In this document: one piece after another, positions 8,174 through 18,178 of the stretch
Position numbering within the stretch: the first letter of the stretch is position 1
How the letters are laid out: every line of letters begins with the position of its first letter
Position numbers and translations under genes: made by a program
The notes under the pieces: model-generated
The model's input: only the letters and a program-made list of their open reading frames with translations
Database searches by the model: none
What the model was told of the DNA's origin: nothing
Source of the DNA: Sphingomonas asaccharolytica NBRC 15499
GTDB lineage: Bacteria; Pseudomonadota; Alphaproteobacteria; Sphingomonadales; Sphingomonadaceae
Direction of reading: 5' to 3'
Length of the DNA stretch: 64,000 nt
Assembly: GCF_001598355.1 (NCBI RefSeq)
Contig: NZ_BCYU01000007.1
Span: 19,286-83,285, forward strand

Positions 8174-10318
8174 ATGGCTTCGGCACTGCAGCGTACCAAT
8201 CTAATAGCCCTGTTCGCAGCCAGCATGGCGTTGACCGCTGCCGGCTGCAGCCGCGACGGTGGCAGCGATGGTTTCGTGGCCAAAGGCGGCGTCGACGCGG
8301 CGCGTATTACCGCCGCGGCACCCGACCAATGGCTCTCGACCGGCCGCACCTATGACGAACAACGGTTCAGCCCGTTGAGCGCGATCGACACCGGCGATGT
8401 CGGCAATCTCGGACTTGCCTGGTCCGCCGACCTCGACACCGCGCGCGGCCAGGAGGCGACGCCGTTGTTCGTCGATGGCGCGCTCTACGTTTCGACCGCC
8501 TGGAGCATGGTCAAGGCCTATGACGGGCAAACCGGCAAGCTGCTCTGGTCTTATGACCCCGCGGTGCCGCGCGAGACGTCGGTCAAGACCTGTTGCGACG
8601 CGGTCAATCGCGGCGTGGCGGCATGGGGCGACAAGGTGTTCGTCGGCACGCTCGACGGCCGGCTGGTCGCGCTCGACCGCGCCACCGGCAAACCGGTCTG
8701 GTCGGTGGTCACGGTCGACCAGAGCAAGTCCTACACCATCACCGGCGCGCCGCGCGTCATCGATGGTCTGGTGATCATCGGCAATGGCGGTGCCGAATTC
8801 GGCGCGCGCGGTTATGTCACCGCCTATGACGCGCAAACCGGCGCGCAGCGCTGGCGGTTCTACACCGTCCCTGCCCAGCCCGGCACCGAGCAGCAACCCG
8901 ATTACCTCAACAAGGCCGCGTCGACCTGGTTCGGCGAATGGTGGAAACAGGGCGGCGGCGGCACCGTCTGGGACTCGATGGCCTATGATCCCGCGCTCGA
9001 CCTGCTCTATATCGGCGTCGGCAACGGCTCACCCTGGAACCAGGCCTATCGGTCGGAGGGCAAAGGCGACAATCTCTATCTGTCGTCGATCGTCGCGATC
9101 CGGCCCAAGACCGGCGACTATGTCTGGCATTATCAGACGACGCCGGGCGACAGCTGGGACTTCACCGCGACGCAGCACATCATCCTCGCCGACCTCACCA
9201 TCAACGGACAGAAGCGCAAGGTGCTGATGCAGGCGCCAAAGAACGGTTTCTTCTACGTGCTCGACCGCACCAACGGTAAGCTCATCTCGGCCAAAAATTT
9301 CGTGCCGGTCAATTGGGCGACCGGGATCGACATGAAGACCGGCCGCCCGATCGAAACGCCCGAGGCGCGCTATTATAAGACCGGCAAACCGTTCATCGGC
9401 TCGCCCGGCGCCGGTGGCGCGCATAGCTGGCAGCCGATGGCGTTCGATCCCAAGACCGGCCTGGTCTTCATTCCGACCAATTTGGCCGCTTTCCCCTATT
9501 TCCCGGCCAAGGATTGGAAGGCCGCCAAGCTGGGCTTCAACGTCGGGGTCGACATGGGCGCCGCGGCGATGCCGGCCAATCCGCAGATCCGCGCCGCGGC
9601 GGCGCAGGCGACGACCGGCGCGCTGATCGCCTGGGATCCGGTCGCGCAGAAGGAACGCTGGCGCGTATCCTATAAGGGACCCTGGGATGGCGGGCTGCTC
9701 GCGTCGGCCGGCGGCTTGGTCTTCCAGGGCAATGCGACGGGCGAGTTCGCCGCTTATGCCGCCGCGGACGGCCGCAAATTATGGTCCTTCCCGACCCAGA
9801 CCGGCGTGATCGCCGCGCCGATCAGCTATTCGATCGGCGGCGAGCAATATGTCGCCGTGCTGGCCGGCTGGGGCGGCATCTGGGCGCTCGCACCAGGCGT
9901 GCTGTCGGACAAGAGCGGGCCGAGCCGCAACATCAGCCGGCTGCTGGTGTTCAAGCTCAACGGATCGGCGACCTTGCCAGCAGCACCGCCGCTCAACCAG
10001 ACGCCGCTCGATCCTCCGGCCTCCACCGCACCGGACGCGGTCATCGCCGCCGGCGGCGAACGGTTCGGACGCTATTGCGGCACGTGCCACGGCGACGCGG
10101 CGGTTGCCGGCAGCCTCGTCCCCGACCTCCGCCATAGCGGCGCGCTCAACGACGCCGCGACCTGGCGCCAGATCATTTATGAGGGTGCGCTGAAGGACAA
10201 TGGCATGGTCAGCTTCAAGGCAGTGATGACACCCGAGGAGATCGAGACGATCCGTGCCTATGTCATCAAGCGGGCCAATGAGGACAAGGCGCTGGAAAAG
10301 GCGACCGGAAAACAGTGA
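8174..10318 (+). CDS. PQQ-dependent quinohaemoprotein alcohol dehydrogenase, lipoprotein
   Basis: A 714-residue periplasmic enzyme. The leader ends in a lipobox (TAAGC, Cys25), so it is probably membrane-anchored. An eight-bladed PQQ propeller follows (about residues 45-600) with the vicinal Cys pair 'KTCCDAVN' found at the PQQ site, a 'GDSWDFTATQ' segment in the catalytic region and a late 'AGWGGIWAL' docking motif. A C-terminal cytochrome c domain carries CGTCH (Cys635, Cys638, His639). This is the type II quinohaemoprotein ADH layout; electrons would pass to a cytochrome. Next to beta-etherase-like GSTs it may oxidise an aromatic side-chain alcohol. ATG 8174 gives a clean lipoprotein leader and follows GGAGGAAGG. 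No pqq biosynthesis genes are in the window. Confidence 0.88.
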   Translation: MASALQRTNLIALFAASMALTAAGCSRDGGSDGFVAKGGVDAARITAAAPDQWLSTGRTYDEQRFSPLSAIDTGDVGNLGLAWSADLDTARGQEATPLFVDGALYVSTAWSMVKAYDGQTGKLLWSYDPAVPRETSVKTCCDAVNRGVAAWGDKVFVGTLDGRLVALDRATGKPVWSVVTVDQSKSYTITGAPRVIDGLVIIGNGGAEFGARGYVTAYDAQTGAQRWRFYTVPAQPGTEQQPDYLNKAASTWFGEWWKQGGGGTVWDSMAYDPALDLLYIGVGNGSPWNQAYRSEGKGDNLYLSSIVAIRPKTGDYVWHYQTTPGDSWDFTATQHIILADLTINGQKRKVLMQAPKNGFFYVLDRTNGKLISAKNFVPVNWATGIDMKTGRPIETPEARYYKTGKPFIGSPGAGGAHSWQPMAFDPKTGLVFIPTNLAAFPYFPAKDWKAAKLGFNVGVDMGAAAMPANPQIRAAAAQATTGALIAWDPVAQKERWRVSYKGPWDGGLLASAGGLVFQGNATGEFAAYAAADGRKLWSFPTQTGVIAAPISYSIGGEQYVAVLAGWGGIWALAPGVLSDKSGPSRNISRLLVFKLNGSATLPAAPPLNQTPLDPPASTAPDAVIAAGGERFGRYCGTCHGDAAVAGSLVPDLRHSGALNDAATWRQIIYEGALKDNGMVSFKAVMTPEEIETIRAYVIKRANEDKALEKATGKQ

Positions 10319-10330
10319 AGCATCGCCATA

Positions 10331-10349
10331 CTGTATCCATGGCGTACAA
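10331..10349. promoter_or_regulatory. 19-bp operator-like inverted repeat, copy 4
   Basis: CTGTATCC-ATG-GCGTACAA lies 69 bp before the amidohydrolase ATG and just after the PQQ dehydrogenase stop. This suggests the amidohydrolase-GST-folD run has its own promoter. Confidence 0.6.
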
Positions 10350-10417
10350 TAACCGCTATGCGCCGTCGCGCTGCGTCGCCCGCTAGCGACAGGCCGCAAC
10401 GCGTCTGAGGAGAGTTC

Positions 10418-11290
10418 ATGCCCATCGATCCCAGCAAGGTCGTCGCGATCGACGTCCACGTCCATGCCGAGGTGTCGTGCCACGACCCCGAGGATCCGGT
10501 GATGGCCAAGTTCTTCGACGCGGCATCGGCCTATTTCAAGGCCGATCGCAAGCGGCCGACCATCCCCGAGACGATCGACTATTACCGCGCGCAGAACATC
10601 GCCTTCTGCCTGTTCACGGTCGATTGCGAGAGCGGCATCGGTGCCAAGCGGATCAGCAATTACGAAATCGCCGAGCTGGCCGGGCAGCATGCCGACATCG
10701 TCATTCCGTTCGCCTCGATCGATCCGCGCAAGGGCAAGTTCGGCGCCCGCGAGGCGCGCGACCTGGTCGAGAATTGCGGCGTCAAGGGCTTCAAATTCCA
10801 CGGTATCATGCAGGATTGCCACCCGGCCGATCGTGTCGCCTATCCGATCTATGAAGTGATCGCCGAATATGGCTTGCCGGCGATCTTCCACACCGGCCAT
10901 TCGGGCATGGGCACCGGGATGCGCGGTGGCGGCGGCGTCCGCCTTAAGTACGGCCAGCCGATGCTGGTCGACGATGTCGCGGTCGATTTCCCCGACATGA
11001 AGATCATCCTGGCGCATCCGAGCTGGCCATGGACCGACGAGAGCCTGTCGATGGCACTGCACAAGGACAATGTCTTCATCGACCTGAGCGGCTGGTCGCC
11101 CAAATATTTCCCCAAGCAAGTGATCCAATACGCCAACACCCAGCTCAAGCATAAGATGATGTTCGGCTCGGACTGGCCGCTGATTCGTCCCGAGAAATGG
11201 ATCGATGCAGCCAAGGAAGCAGGGTTCCGCGACGAGGTGCTGCCGCTGATCATGAAGGACAATGCGGTGCGCGTGCTCGGCCTAGGATGA
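10418..11290 (+). CDS. Metal-dependent amidohydrolase (ACMSD/CouO-like)
   Basis: A 290-residue TIM-barrel hydrolase of the amidohydrolase-2 group. Metal-ligand motifs are visible: N-terminal 'IDVHVH', 'KFHGIM' and 'IFHTGH' mid-barrel, 'LAHPSWPW', and C-terminal 'FGSDWPL' with the usual Asp. Relatives include decarboxylases (ACMSD, gamma-resorcylate) and CouO-type 4-hydroxyphenyl-beta-ketoacyl-CoA hydrolases of hydroxycinnamate catabolism. I favour a CouO-like or decarboxylase role because hydroxycinnamate genes are nearby, but the reaction is not settled. AGGAG lies upstream of ATG 10418. It is 56 bp from the next GST gene. Confidence 0.75.
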   Translation: MPIDPSKVVAIDVHVHAEVSCHDPEDPVMAKFFDAASAYFKADRKRPTIPETIDYYRAQNIAFCLFTVDCESGIGAKRISNYEIAELAGQHADIVIPFASIDPRKGKFGAREARDLVENCGVKGFKFHGIMQDCHPADRVAYPIYEVIAEYGLPAIFHTGHSGMGTGMRGGGGVRLKYGQPMLVDDVAVDFPDMKIILAHPSWPWTDESLSMALHKDNVFIDLSGWSPKYFPKQVIQYANTQLKHKMMFGSDWPLIRPEKWIDAAKEAGFRDEVLPLIMKDNAVRVLGLG

Positions 11291-11346
11291 AGCGCGCCGA
11301 CGCACCTTCCGACACCCCTACATGCTCATCCTTTGAAAGCAGGCCG

Positions 11347-12111
11347 ATGGCACTCAAACTCTATCATGCCGAACCTTTGGCCAATTCGCTCAAGTCGATG
11401 GCGCCGTTGTTCGAGAAGCAGCTTCCGTTCGAGAGCATCTACGTCAACCTCCACAAGTTCGAACAGCACGAATCCTGGTTCCTGGCGATCAACCCCGAAG
11501 GCCAGGTGCCCGTGCTCGATCATGACGGAACGATCGTGACGCATTCCACGGTGATCAACGAATATCTCGAAGACGCTTTTCCCGATGCGCCGCCGCTCCG
11601 GCCGAACACGCCCGCGGGCAATGCGCGGATGCGTTATTGGAACAAGTTCGTCGACGAGCATGTGATGAACCACGTCTCCATGCACGGCTGGCATCGTCTC
11701 GTCGGTCTGATCGCGCGCAAGATCGCGGCCGGCGAGTTCGAACAACTGATGGAGCGCATCCCCCTGCCCGACCAGCGCAGGAAATGGATGGCGGCGCGCT
11801 CGGGCTTCTCCGAGCAGCAGTTGGCCGACGCGACCGCGAAGATCGAATATGCGGTGGACAAGGTCGAACGGCAGCTCGATGGCAATCCCTGGCTTGCCGG
11901 CGAAAGTTTCACGCTTGCCGACATCAACTTCTATTCGCATTGCGGCATGATGGTCGAACGGATGTTCCCCGAGATGGAGATCGCCAAACGCGCACCGCGG
12001 CTGGTCGAGTGGCGCGATCGCGTGACGGTGCGTCCAGCGATGCAGCAGGCGCTGACGATGCCGGACCATACCGAACCCGGCTTACGCACCTGGTCGGGAC
12101 ACGCCCGCTGA
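11347..12111 (+). CDS. Glutathione S-transferase, LigF-like
   Basis: A 254-residue GST clearly related to LigF at 19960-20718: 'LYHAEPLANSLKS', 'KFEQHESWF', 'NPEGQVPVLDHDG', 'STVINEYLEDAFPDAPPLRP' and 'LAGESFTLADINF' are close parallels. The LigF segment around 'YFCWCVSTIGW' reads 'HVMNHVSMHGW' here, so substrate choice probably differs. It may be a beta-etherase for another stereoisomer or ring pattern, or a glutathione-removing enzyme. ATG 11347 is preferred over longer in-frame starts because family homology begins there. Its stop shares a base with the folD start (TGATG). Confidence 0.82.
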   Translation: MALKLYHAEPLANSLKSMAPLFEKQLPFESIYVNLHKFEQHESWFLAINPEGQVPVLDHDGTIVTHSTVINEYLEDAFPDAPPLRPNTPAGNARMRYWNKFVDEHVMNHVSMHGWHRLVGLIARKIAAGEFEQLMERIPLPDQRRKWMAARSGFSEQQLADATAKIEYAVDKVERQLDGNPWLAGESFTLADINFYSHCGMMVERMFPEMEIAKRAPRLVEWRDRVTVRPAMQQALTMPDHTEPGLRTWSGHAR

Positions 12112-13013
12112 TGCTGGCGGAGATCGTCGACGGACGCGCGCTCGCCCGCAAGGTGGTGGAAGATGTCCGCGCGGGCATGGCCTCGCTCGATCGCGCGCCG
12201 GGACTGGCCGTGATCCTGGCCGGCGACGACCCAGCCAGCCACGTCTATGTCAACGGCAAGGTCAAGCGCGCGCGCGAAATCGGCTTCAACGCCGAGGTCA
12301 TCCTGCTCCCGGCCGACACGACCGAGGATCGCGTGCTCGCCGAGATCGCTGCGCTCAACGCGCGCGACGAGATCGACGGCATCCTCGTCCAATTGCCGTT
12401 GCCCGATGGCATCAACACCTTGCGGGTGATGGCGGCGGTCGATCCGGCAAAGGACGTCGATGGCCTCCACGCGCTCAATGCCGGCCGGCTGAGCCAGGGA
12501 TCGGGCGGTCTGATCCCGTGCACACCGCTCGGCTGCATGAAGATCATCCGTTCGCTCGTGCCCGACCTCACCGGCAGCCACGCCGTCGTGATCGGCAGCT
12601 CGAACATCGTCGGCAAGCCGATGGCGGCGTTGCTGCTCGATGCGCGCGCCACGGTGACCCAGACCCACATCCATACCCGCGACACGCAGTTCATCTGCCG
12701 CGGCGCGGACATCTTGGTCAGCGCGGTGGGCAAGCCCGGGCTGGTGCGCGGCGACTGGATCAAGCCGCGCGCGATCGTGCTCGACGTGGGAACGACCCGC
12801 GTCGCCAAGCCCGAAGGCGGCCACCGCATCGTCGGCGACGTCGCGTTCGAGGAAGCGCTGCACGTGGCGGGGGCGATCACGCCGGTGCCCGGCGGGGTCG
12901 GGCCGATGACGATCGCCTGCCTGATGGAAAACACCCTGACCGCCGCCCGCGCGCGCGCCGAAGCGCGGCGATCCGTCCCGCGATCAGTCGCCGAAAAAGC
13001 CTGGCTCGCGTAG
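12111..13013 (+). CDS. folD: FolD, methylenetetrahydrofolate dehydrogenase/cyclohydrolase
   Basis: Cytosolic bifunctional enzyme that oxidises 5,10-methylene-THF to methenyl-THF with NADP+ and hydrolyses it to 10-formyl-THF. The 300 residues match family length. Motifs: 'ILAGDDPASHVYVNGKVKRA' with the catalytic Tyr and Lys, 'DGILVQLPLP', 'PAKDVDGLH', the Rossmann segment 'VIGSSNIVGKPMA' and C-terminal 'PVPGGVGPMTIACLM'. The gene is fused by TGATG overlap to a GST gene and followed by LigM, so this copy probably serves catabolic one-carbon flow from O-demethylation. Its stop codon lies inside a dispersed repeat starting at 13011. Confidence 0.95.
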   Translation: MLAEIVDGRALARKVVEDVRAGMASLDRAPGLAVILAGDDPASHVYVNGKVKRAREIGFNAEVILLPADTTEDRVLAEIAALNARDEIDGILVQLPLPDGINTLRVMAAVDPAKDVDGLHALNAGRLSQGSGGLIPCTPLGCMKIIRSLVPDLTGSHAVVIGSSNIVGKPMAALLLDARATVTQTHIHTRDTQFICRGADILVSAVGKPGLVRGDWIKPRAIVLDVGTTRVAKPEGGHRIVGDVAFEEALHVAGAITPVPGGVGPMTIACLMENTLTAARARAEARRSVPRSVAEKAWLA

Positions 13014-13160
13014 GTTGAGAACCAAATAAGCCGTTGTGCTTAAAGCGATCTGTTTCCCTCACTCGTCACCCCAGCGAAAGCTGGGGTCTCAAGCAGTATC
13101 GCATCACCGCCAGAGACCCAGCTTTCGCTGGGGTGACGGGAGTATGTTGGGATGACGGGA
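13011..13160. repeat. Dispersed ~150-bp palindromic repeat, copy A
   Basis: Nearly the same sequence recurs at 37052-37203. Inside, 13064-13090 and 13113-13138 form a long inverted repeat around 'CCCAGCGAAAGCTGGG', able to fold into a stable cruciform or hairpin. The first three bases are the folD stop codon. It behaves like a REP/MITE-type intergenic element and could act as a terminator for folD. Confidence 0.8.
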
Positions 13161-14814
<1,654 letters not shown>

Positions 14815-14878
14815 TTCCCGTTATCGATAGACCATGGGCAGCTGCCCCGCAGTGAGCCGCCCAGAGCGCCGCCGACCG

Positions 14879-15307
14879 TCAGAAGGCGAGCGAGCCGCGA
14901 CGCTCGGCAAAGCGCCAGCCTTGCTCGGTCAGGACGAATATGTCGCGGAACCCGCCAACCAGCGGCGGCGCGTCCGCCGCGGTGAACAGCAGCATCGCGC
15001 TGCTGCCGTGGGCGCGCGTCGCGCTTTCGACCGTGATAACGATATTCGAGCAGACGTGATACGTCGTGCGCGGCGGCCGCGCCTGGAATGCGGCGAGGAT
15101 CGCATCCCGTCCGACGATCGGCGCGTCTGGCGCGGTCGGCCGGGTCATGAGCCCGTCCGGCGCGTAGAGCGCGGCGACGTCGTCCCAGCGCGCGGCGTCA
15201 TTGAGTTGAGCATAGAGGCTGATCAGCCGAGCGCAGTCCCATTCGATCGCGCGCCGATCCGCCGCGGACATTCCGCGGACGCTATCCGTGTCAACGCCTT
15301 GGGTCAT
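14879..15307 (-). CDS. SnoaL-like/NTF2-fold protein
   Basis: A small 142-residue alpha+beta-barrel protein of the SnoaL/NTF2 superfamily, with the typical N-terminal helix 'IEWDCARLISLYAQLNDA' and 'WDDVAALYAPDGLMTRP'. Members are cofactor-free dehydratases, isomerases, lyases or ring hydroxylases, so the fold does not give the reaction. It is the third gene of an operon with two LigD/LigL-type SDRs, which suggests a step on the ketone or aldehyde they make. ATG 15307 begins where family resemblance begins. It is shorter than the 252-residue SnoaL protein at 40805. Confidence 0.65.
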   Translation of the reverse strand: MTQGVDTDSVRGMSAADRRAIEWDCARLISLYAQLNDAARWDDVAALYAPDGLMTRPTAPDAPIVGRDAILAAFQARPPRTTYHVCSNIVITVESATRAHGSSAMLLFTAADAPPLVGGFRDIFVLTEQGWRFAERRGSLAF

Positions 15308-15346
15308 TGCCGAGCGTTCCTTTCCTTCGGCCGCGGCCAACCCGCC

Positions 15347-16237
15347 TCACGCATCGGCGCGCCGGCGCTCGCCGCCCGGTACGCCATGCGCGACGCGCTT
15401 CTCATATTCGGGATCATCCTCGGGCCGGGCAAGCGCCGTCATCACCCGGGTGTGAATATCCTCCAGCGTGCCGCGAAATTCGGGATAAGGCAGGATGTAC
15501 AACTGATCCCGCTCGACACCGTCGAGGACATAGCGCGCCAGCGTCTCCGGCTCCATGCCGACCTCGATCACGCGTTTCAGATGCGCGAACATCGCCGGAT
15601 CGGCGCCGTAATAGCCGGTGTTCCGCAGATGCTCGGGCCGCGTCAGCACCGCTTCGTGGATATTGGTGTTGACCGCGCCGGGGCACAGGATCGAGACGCC
15701 GATACCATGGTCGGCCAAGTCGAGCGCGAGGCATTCGGACAGGCCGCGGATCGCCATCTTGGCGGTGCAATAGATGCCGGTACCCTTGAGCGCGACGAAC
15801 GCCGACATCGACGCCGTGTTGACGATATGGCCGCCATTGCCGCGCGCGATCATGCGCGGCACGAACGTCTGGATACCGTTGATGACGCCATTGAGATTCA
15901 CCGACAACTGCCAGTCCCAATCCTCATAGGTCGCCTTTTCCAACGGCCCGAAGATCGACACGCCGGCGGTGTTGAACAGCAATTCGACCGGGCCGAGCCT
16001 GGCTTCGACCGCATCCGCCGCCGCTGCGTAGGCGGCGCGGTCAGTGATATCGAGCTTGACCGGCATCACCTCGAAATCGGTCTGGTCGAACCAGGCCATG
16101 GCCTCGTCGAGATGATCCTGGCGGATATCGGCGATGGCGACCTTGCACCCGGCCTGTGCGAATATCTTAGCCTGGCCGAGCGCTACTCCCGATCCGCCGC
16201 CGGTGATGAAGGCAGTGCGCCCCGCAACGCTGGTCAT
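15347..16237 (-). CDS. SDR, LigD-type C-alpha-dehydrogenase candidate
   Basis: A 296-residue NAD(P)-dependent short-chain dehydrogenase. It shows the cofactor motif 'GGGSGVALG' (TGxxxGxG class), 'NTAGVSIFGP', catalytic Ser in 'NTASMSAF', Tyr/Lys in 'YCTAKMA', and a C-terminal 'LYILPYPEFRGTLE' that parallels LigD of SYK-6. LigD oxidises the C-alpha alcohol of guaiacylglycerol-beta-guaiacyl ether, activating the ether for LigE/LigF. Its ATG overlaps the stop of the upstream SDR by four bases. Stereospecificity (LigD versus LigL or LigN) cannot be set from sequence. Confidence 0.75.
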   Translation of the reverse strand: MTSVAGRTAFITGGGSGVALGQAKIFAQAGCKVAIADIRQDHLDEAMAWFDQTDFEVMPVKLDITDRAAYAAAADAVEARLGPVELLFNTAGVSIFGPLEKATYEDWDWQLSVNLNGVINGIQTFVPRMIARGNGGHIVNTASMSAFVALKGTGIYCTAKMAIRGLSECLALDLADHGIGVSILCPGAVNTNIHEAVLTRPEHLRNTGYYGADPAMFAHLKRVIEVGMEPETLARYVLDGVERDQLYILPYPEFRGTLEDIHTRVMTALARPEDDPEYEKRVAHGVPGGERRRADA

Positions 16238-17184
16238 CGTGCCATGTCCTCTTTCTTGCCGTGACGAGCGAGCTCTTCGTCGAATATCGGATTGCCGAGC
16301 AGGAAGCCGATCGCCTCCGCGCGCTCGCGGTTGATCGGCTCGTCGGGGAAGGAAGCGAGGATCGCGTCGAACCGTTTGCGCATGCCGGCAGCGAATTCGG
16401 GATGAGTGAGGATATAGAGGTCGTTGTTGCGGATGCCCGCGAGGACGCGCTCGCCGACCTCGTCCGCTCCCATCCACAGCGGCGATACCGGCCGCTTCTC
16501 CAGCTCCGCCTCACGGGTTTGATACCCACTGTCGCTCTTGAACCGGTCGGGACGCAACTCGCCCGACAAGGCGATATTGCTCTGGACCGGGCCGGGCAGG
16601 AAGGCCGAAACCCCGATATTCTCCGCCGCCAGCTCACCGCGGATCGCTTCCGAAAGCCCCAGCACCGCTGCCTTGGCGGCGGTATAGGTCGCCGAAAAGG
16701 GTATCGGAATCAGCGCCGATTGCGACGAGGTGGTCACGATCTGCCCGCCTTCGCCATGCGCGCGGATTCGCGGCAGGATGGTGACGAGACCATTGATAAC
16801 GCCGCCGAAATTGACTCCCATCGCCCAATCCCAATCGTCGTAGCGGGCATCGACGATCGGCCCCATGATGCCGATCCCGGCATTGCCGATCAGCATATGA
16901 ATCTTGCCGAACCGCGCCTCGGCAGAGTCGGCCGCTCGCGCGAAGCCGGCGCGGTCGGTGACGTCCAGCACGACGGTTTCGACCCGCGCGTCGTCACCGA
17001 GCGAGGCGCGCGTCTCCGCCAGCGAGTCCGCGCGAATATCGGCGATCACGACATTGGCGCCCGCCCGCACCAAGGCACGCGCGATGCCGAGTCCGATGCC
17101 GTTGGCACCCCCGGTGATGAACGCCGTACGACCGGCCACATCGGCCATGGGGGCAGGCCGCGGCGCGGCCATTGCTTCCGACAT
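16234..17184 (-). CDS. SDR, LigL-type C-alpha-dehydrogenase candidate
   Basis: A 316-residue short-chain dehydrogenase with 'GGANGIGLG' cofactor motif, 'GNAGIGIMGP', catalytic Ser region 'TTSSQSAL', and 'YTAAKAA' with the Tyr-x3-Lys pair. The C-terminal 'REAELEKRPVSPLWMGADEV' and 'NNDLYILTHPEF' resemble LigL rather than LigD. Two SDRs of opposite stereochemistry are needed to oxidise all isomers of a beta-aryl ether, so this ATGA-coupled pair is a sensible functional unit. ATG 17184 has a clear AAGGAGAG site. The operon is divergent from an MmyB-type regulator. Confidence 0.75.
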   Translation of the reverse strand: MSEAMAAPRPAPMADVAGRTAFITGGANGIGLGIARALVRAGANVVIADIRADSLAETRASLGDDARVETVVLDVTDRAGFARAADSAEARFGKIHMLIGNAGIGIMGPIVDARYDDWDWAMGVNFGGVINGLVTILPRIRAHGEGGQIVTTSSQSALIPIPFSATYTAAKAAVLGLSEAIRGELAAENIGVSAFLPGPVQSNIALSGELRPDRFKSDSGYQTREAELEKRPVSPLWMGADEVGERVLAGIRNNDLYILTHPEFAAGMRKRFDAILASFPDEPINRERAEAIGFLLGNPIFDEELARHGKKEDMAR

Positions 17185-17359
17185 CTTACTCTCCTTTTAT
17201 CGTGCCCGCCGTCGGTCCGGGATGATCGGCAGCCGGTATTTCCGGACATTTCCCGATACTCCCGGCCGCGCCGCCACAAGGTTGCGGTTTAGCTTGCAGA
17301 AGCTGGATAGAACTAGAAGACCGCTGGCTATGCCATTATTGGAGCTAACTGGATAAACC

Positions 17360-18178
17360 ATGGCCCATCGCGAAGAACTCACCCGATTCCTCAAGGCGGC
17401 GCGCGCCAAGCTGTCGCCGGCGGATGTCGGCCTGCCATGCGGCACGCGGCGGCGCACGACGGGATTGCGGCGCGAGGAAGTGGCGACGCTCGCGGGGATG
17501 AGCGTCACCTGGTACACTTGGTTCGAGCAAGGCCGCGAGGTGAGGTTGTCGGCGCCGATGATCGAGCGGCTCAGCGCCACGTTGCGGCTCGACAAGAACG
17601 AGCGCGAATTCCTGTTCGCGCTCGCCCAGCATCGTCCGCCCCCGCTGACCGCAGTCGCCGACGAGCAGGTCCATCCCGGGACGCAGCATTTGCTCGACAG
17701 CCTGTCGATCCCGGCTTTGGTCATCGTCGAGGACTGGACGGTGATCGGCTGGAACGACCTCGTCGCGCGCGCTTTCCGCGATTATGGCAGCTTGCCGCTT
17801 GCCAAGCGCAATCTGTTCAAGATCCTGATGCTCGACGACCGCTATCGCAGCGATCCCGACCATTTCCGCGAAATGGGGCAGCGGCTGACCGCGCGGTTCA
17901 AATGGGATTACAGCCGCACCGCGCGACCCGAAGTTTTCGATGCGATCATCGCGGAGATGTACGAACGGTCCGAGCTATTCCGGCAATATTGGCAGGAATC
18001 GGAAATCCTCGCCCATTTCGAGCACACCAATGTCGCCGATATGCCCGACGTGGGCGAGATCATCTTTCGGCATACCTCCTACGCGATCGAGGAAGCGCCG
18101 GGACAGCGGCTGATCCTGTTCGCGCCCAACGATCCCGAAAGCGCCGCCAAGCTGGCAAAACTTGCCGCCAAACGCTGA
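17360..18178 (+). CDS. XRE-family regulator with MmyB-like ligand-binding domain
   Basis: A 272-residue transcription factor. Residues 5-85 form a Cro/CI-type HTH ('RTTGLRREEVATLAGMSVTW', 'WFEQGREVRLSAPM'), followed by an MmyB-like PAS-related domain (about residues 105-265; 'PALVIVEDWTVIGWNDLVAR') that usually binds a small hydrophobic ligand. It is divergent from the SDR-SDR-NTF2 operon across a 175-bp gap without the 19-bp operator, so it is a candidate local regulator of that operon. The gap contains AGCTT-GCAG-AAGCT at 17291-17304. Confidence 0.85.
   Translation: MAHREELTRFLKAARAKLSPADVGLPCGTRRRTTGLRREEVATLAGMSVTWYTWFEQGREVRLSAPMIERLSATLRLDKNEREFLFALAQHRPPPLTAVADEQVHPGTQHLLDSLSIPALVIVEDWTVIGWNDLVARAFRDYGSLPLAKRNLFKILMLDDRYRSDPDHFREMGQRLTARFKWDYSRTARPEVFDAIIAEMYERSELFRQYWQESEILAHFEHTNVADMPDVGEIIFRHTSYAIEEAPGQRLILFAPNDPESAAKLAKLAAKR

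Noticed and set aside
10418..11290. Second LigW
   Set aside because: It is in the same superfamily, but its N-terminus begins with a true HxH motif instead of LigW's Glu19 pattern and the metal-site spacing differs.
14834..16264. Long plus-strand open frame opposite the SDR operon
   Set aside because: It is the antisense shadow of high-GC SDR genes, Arg/Gly/His-rich with no family motif.
17185..17359. Possible extra operator copy in the SDR/regulator gap
   Set aside because: No sequence there has both GT and AC arms at the right spacing; only the unrelated AGCTT-N4-AAGCT palindrome was found.
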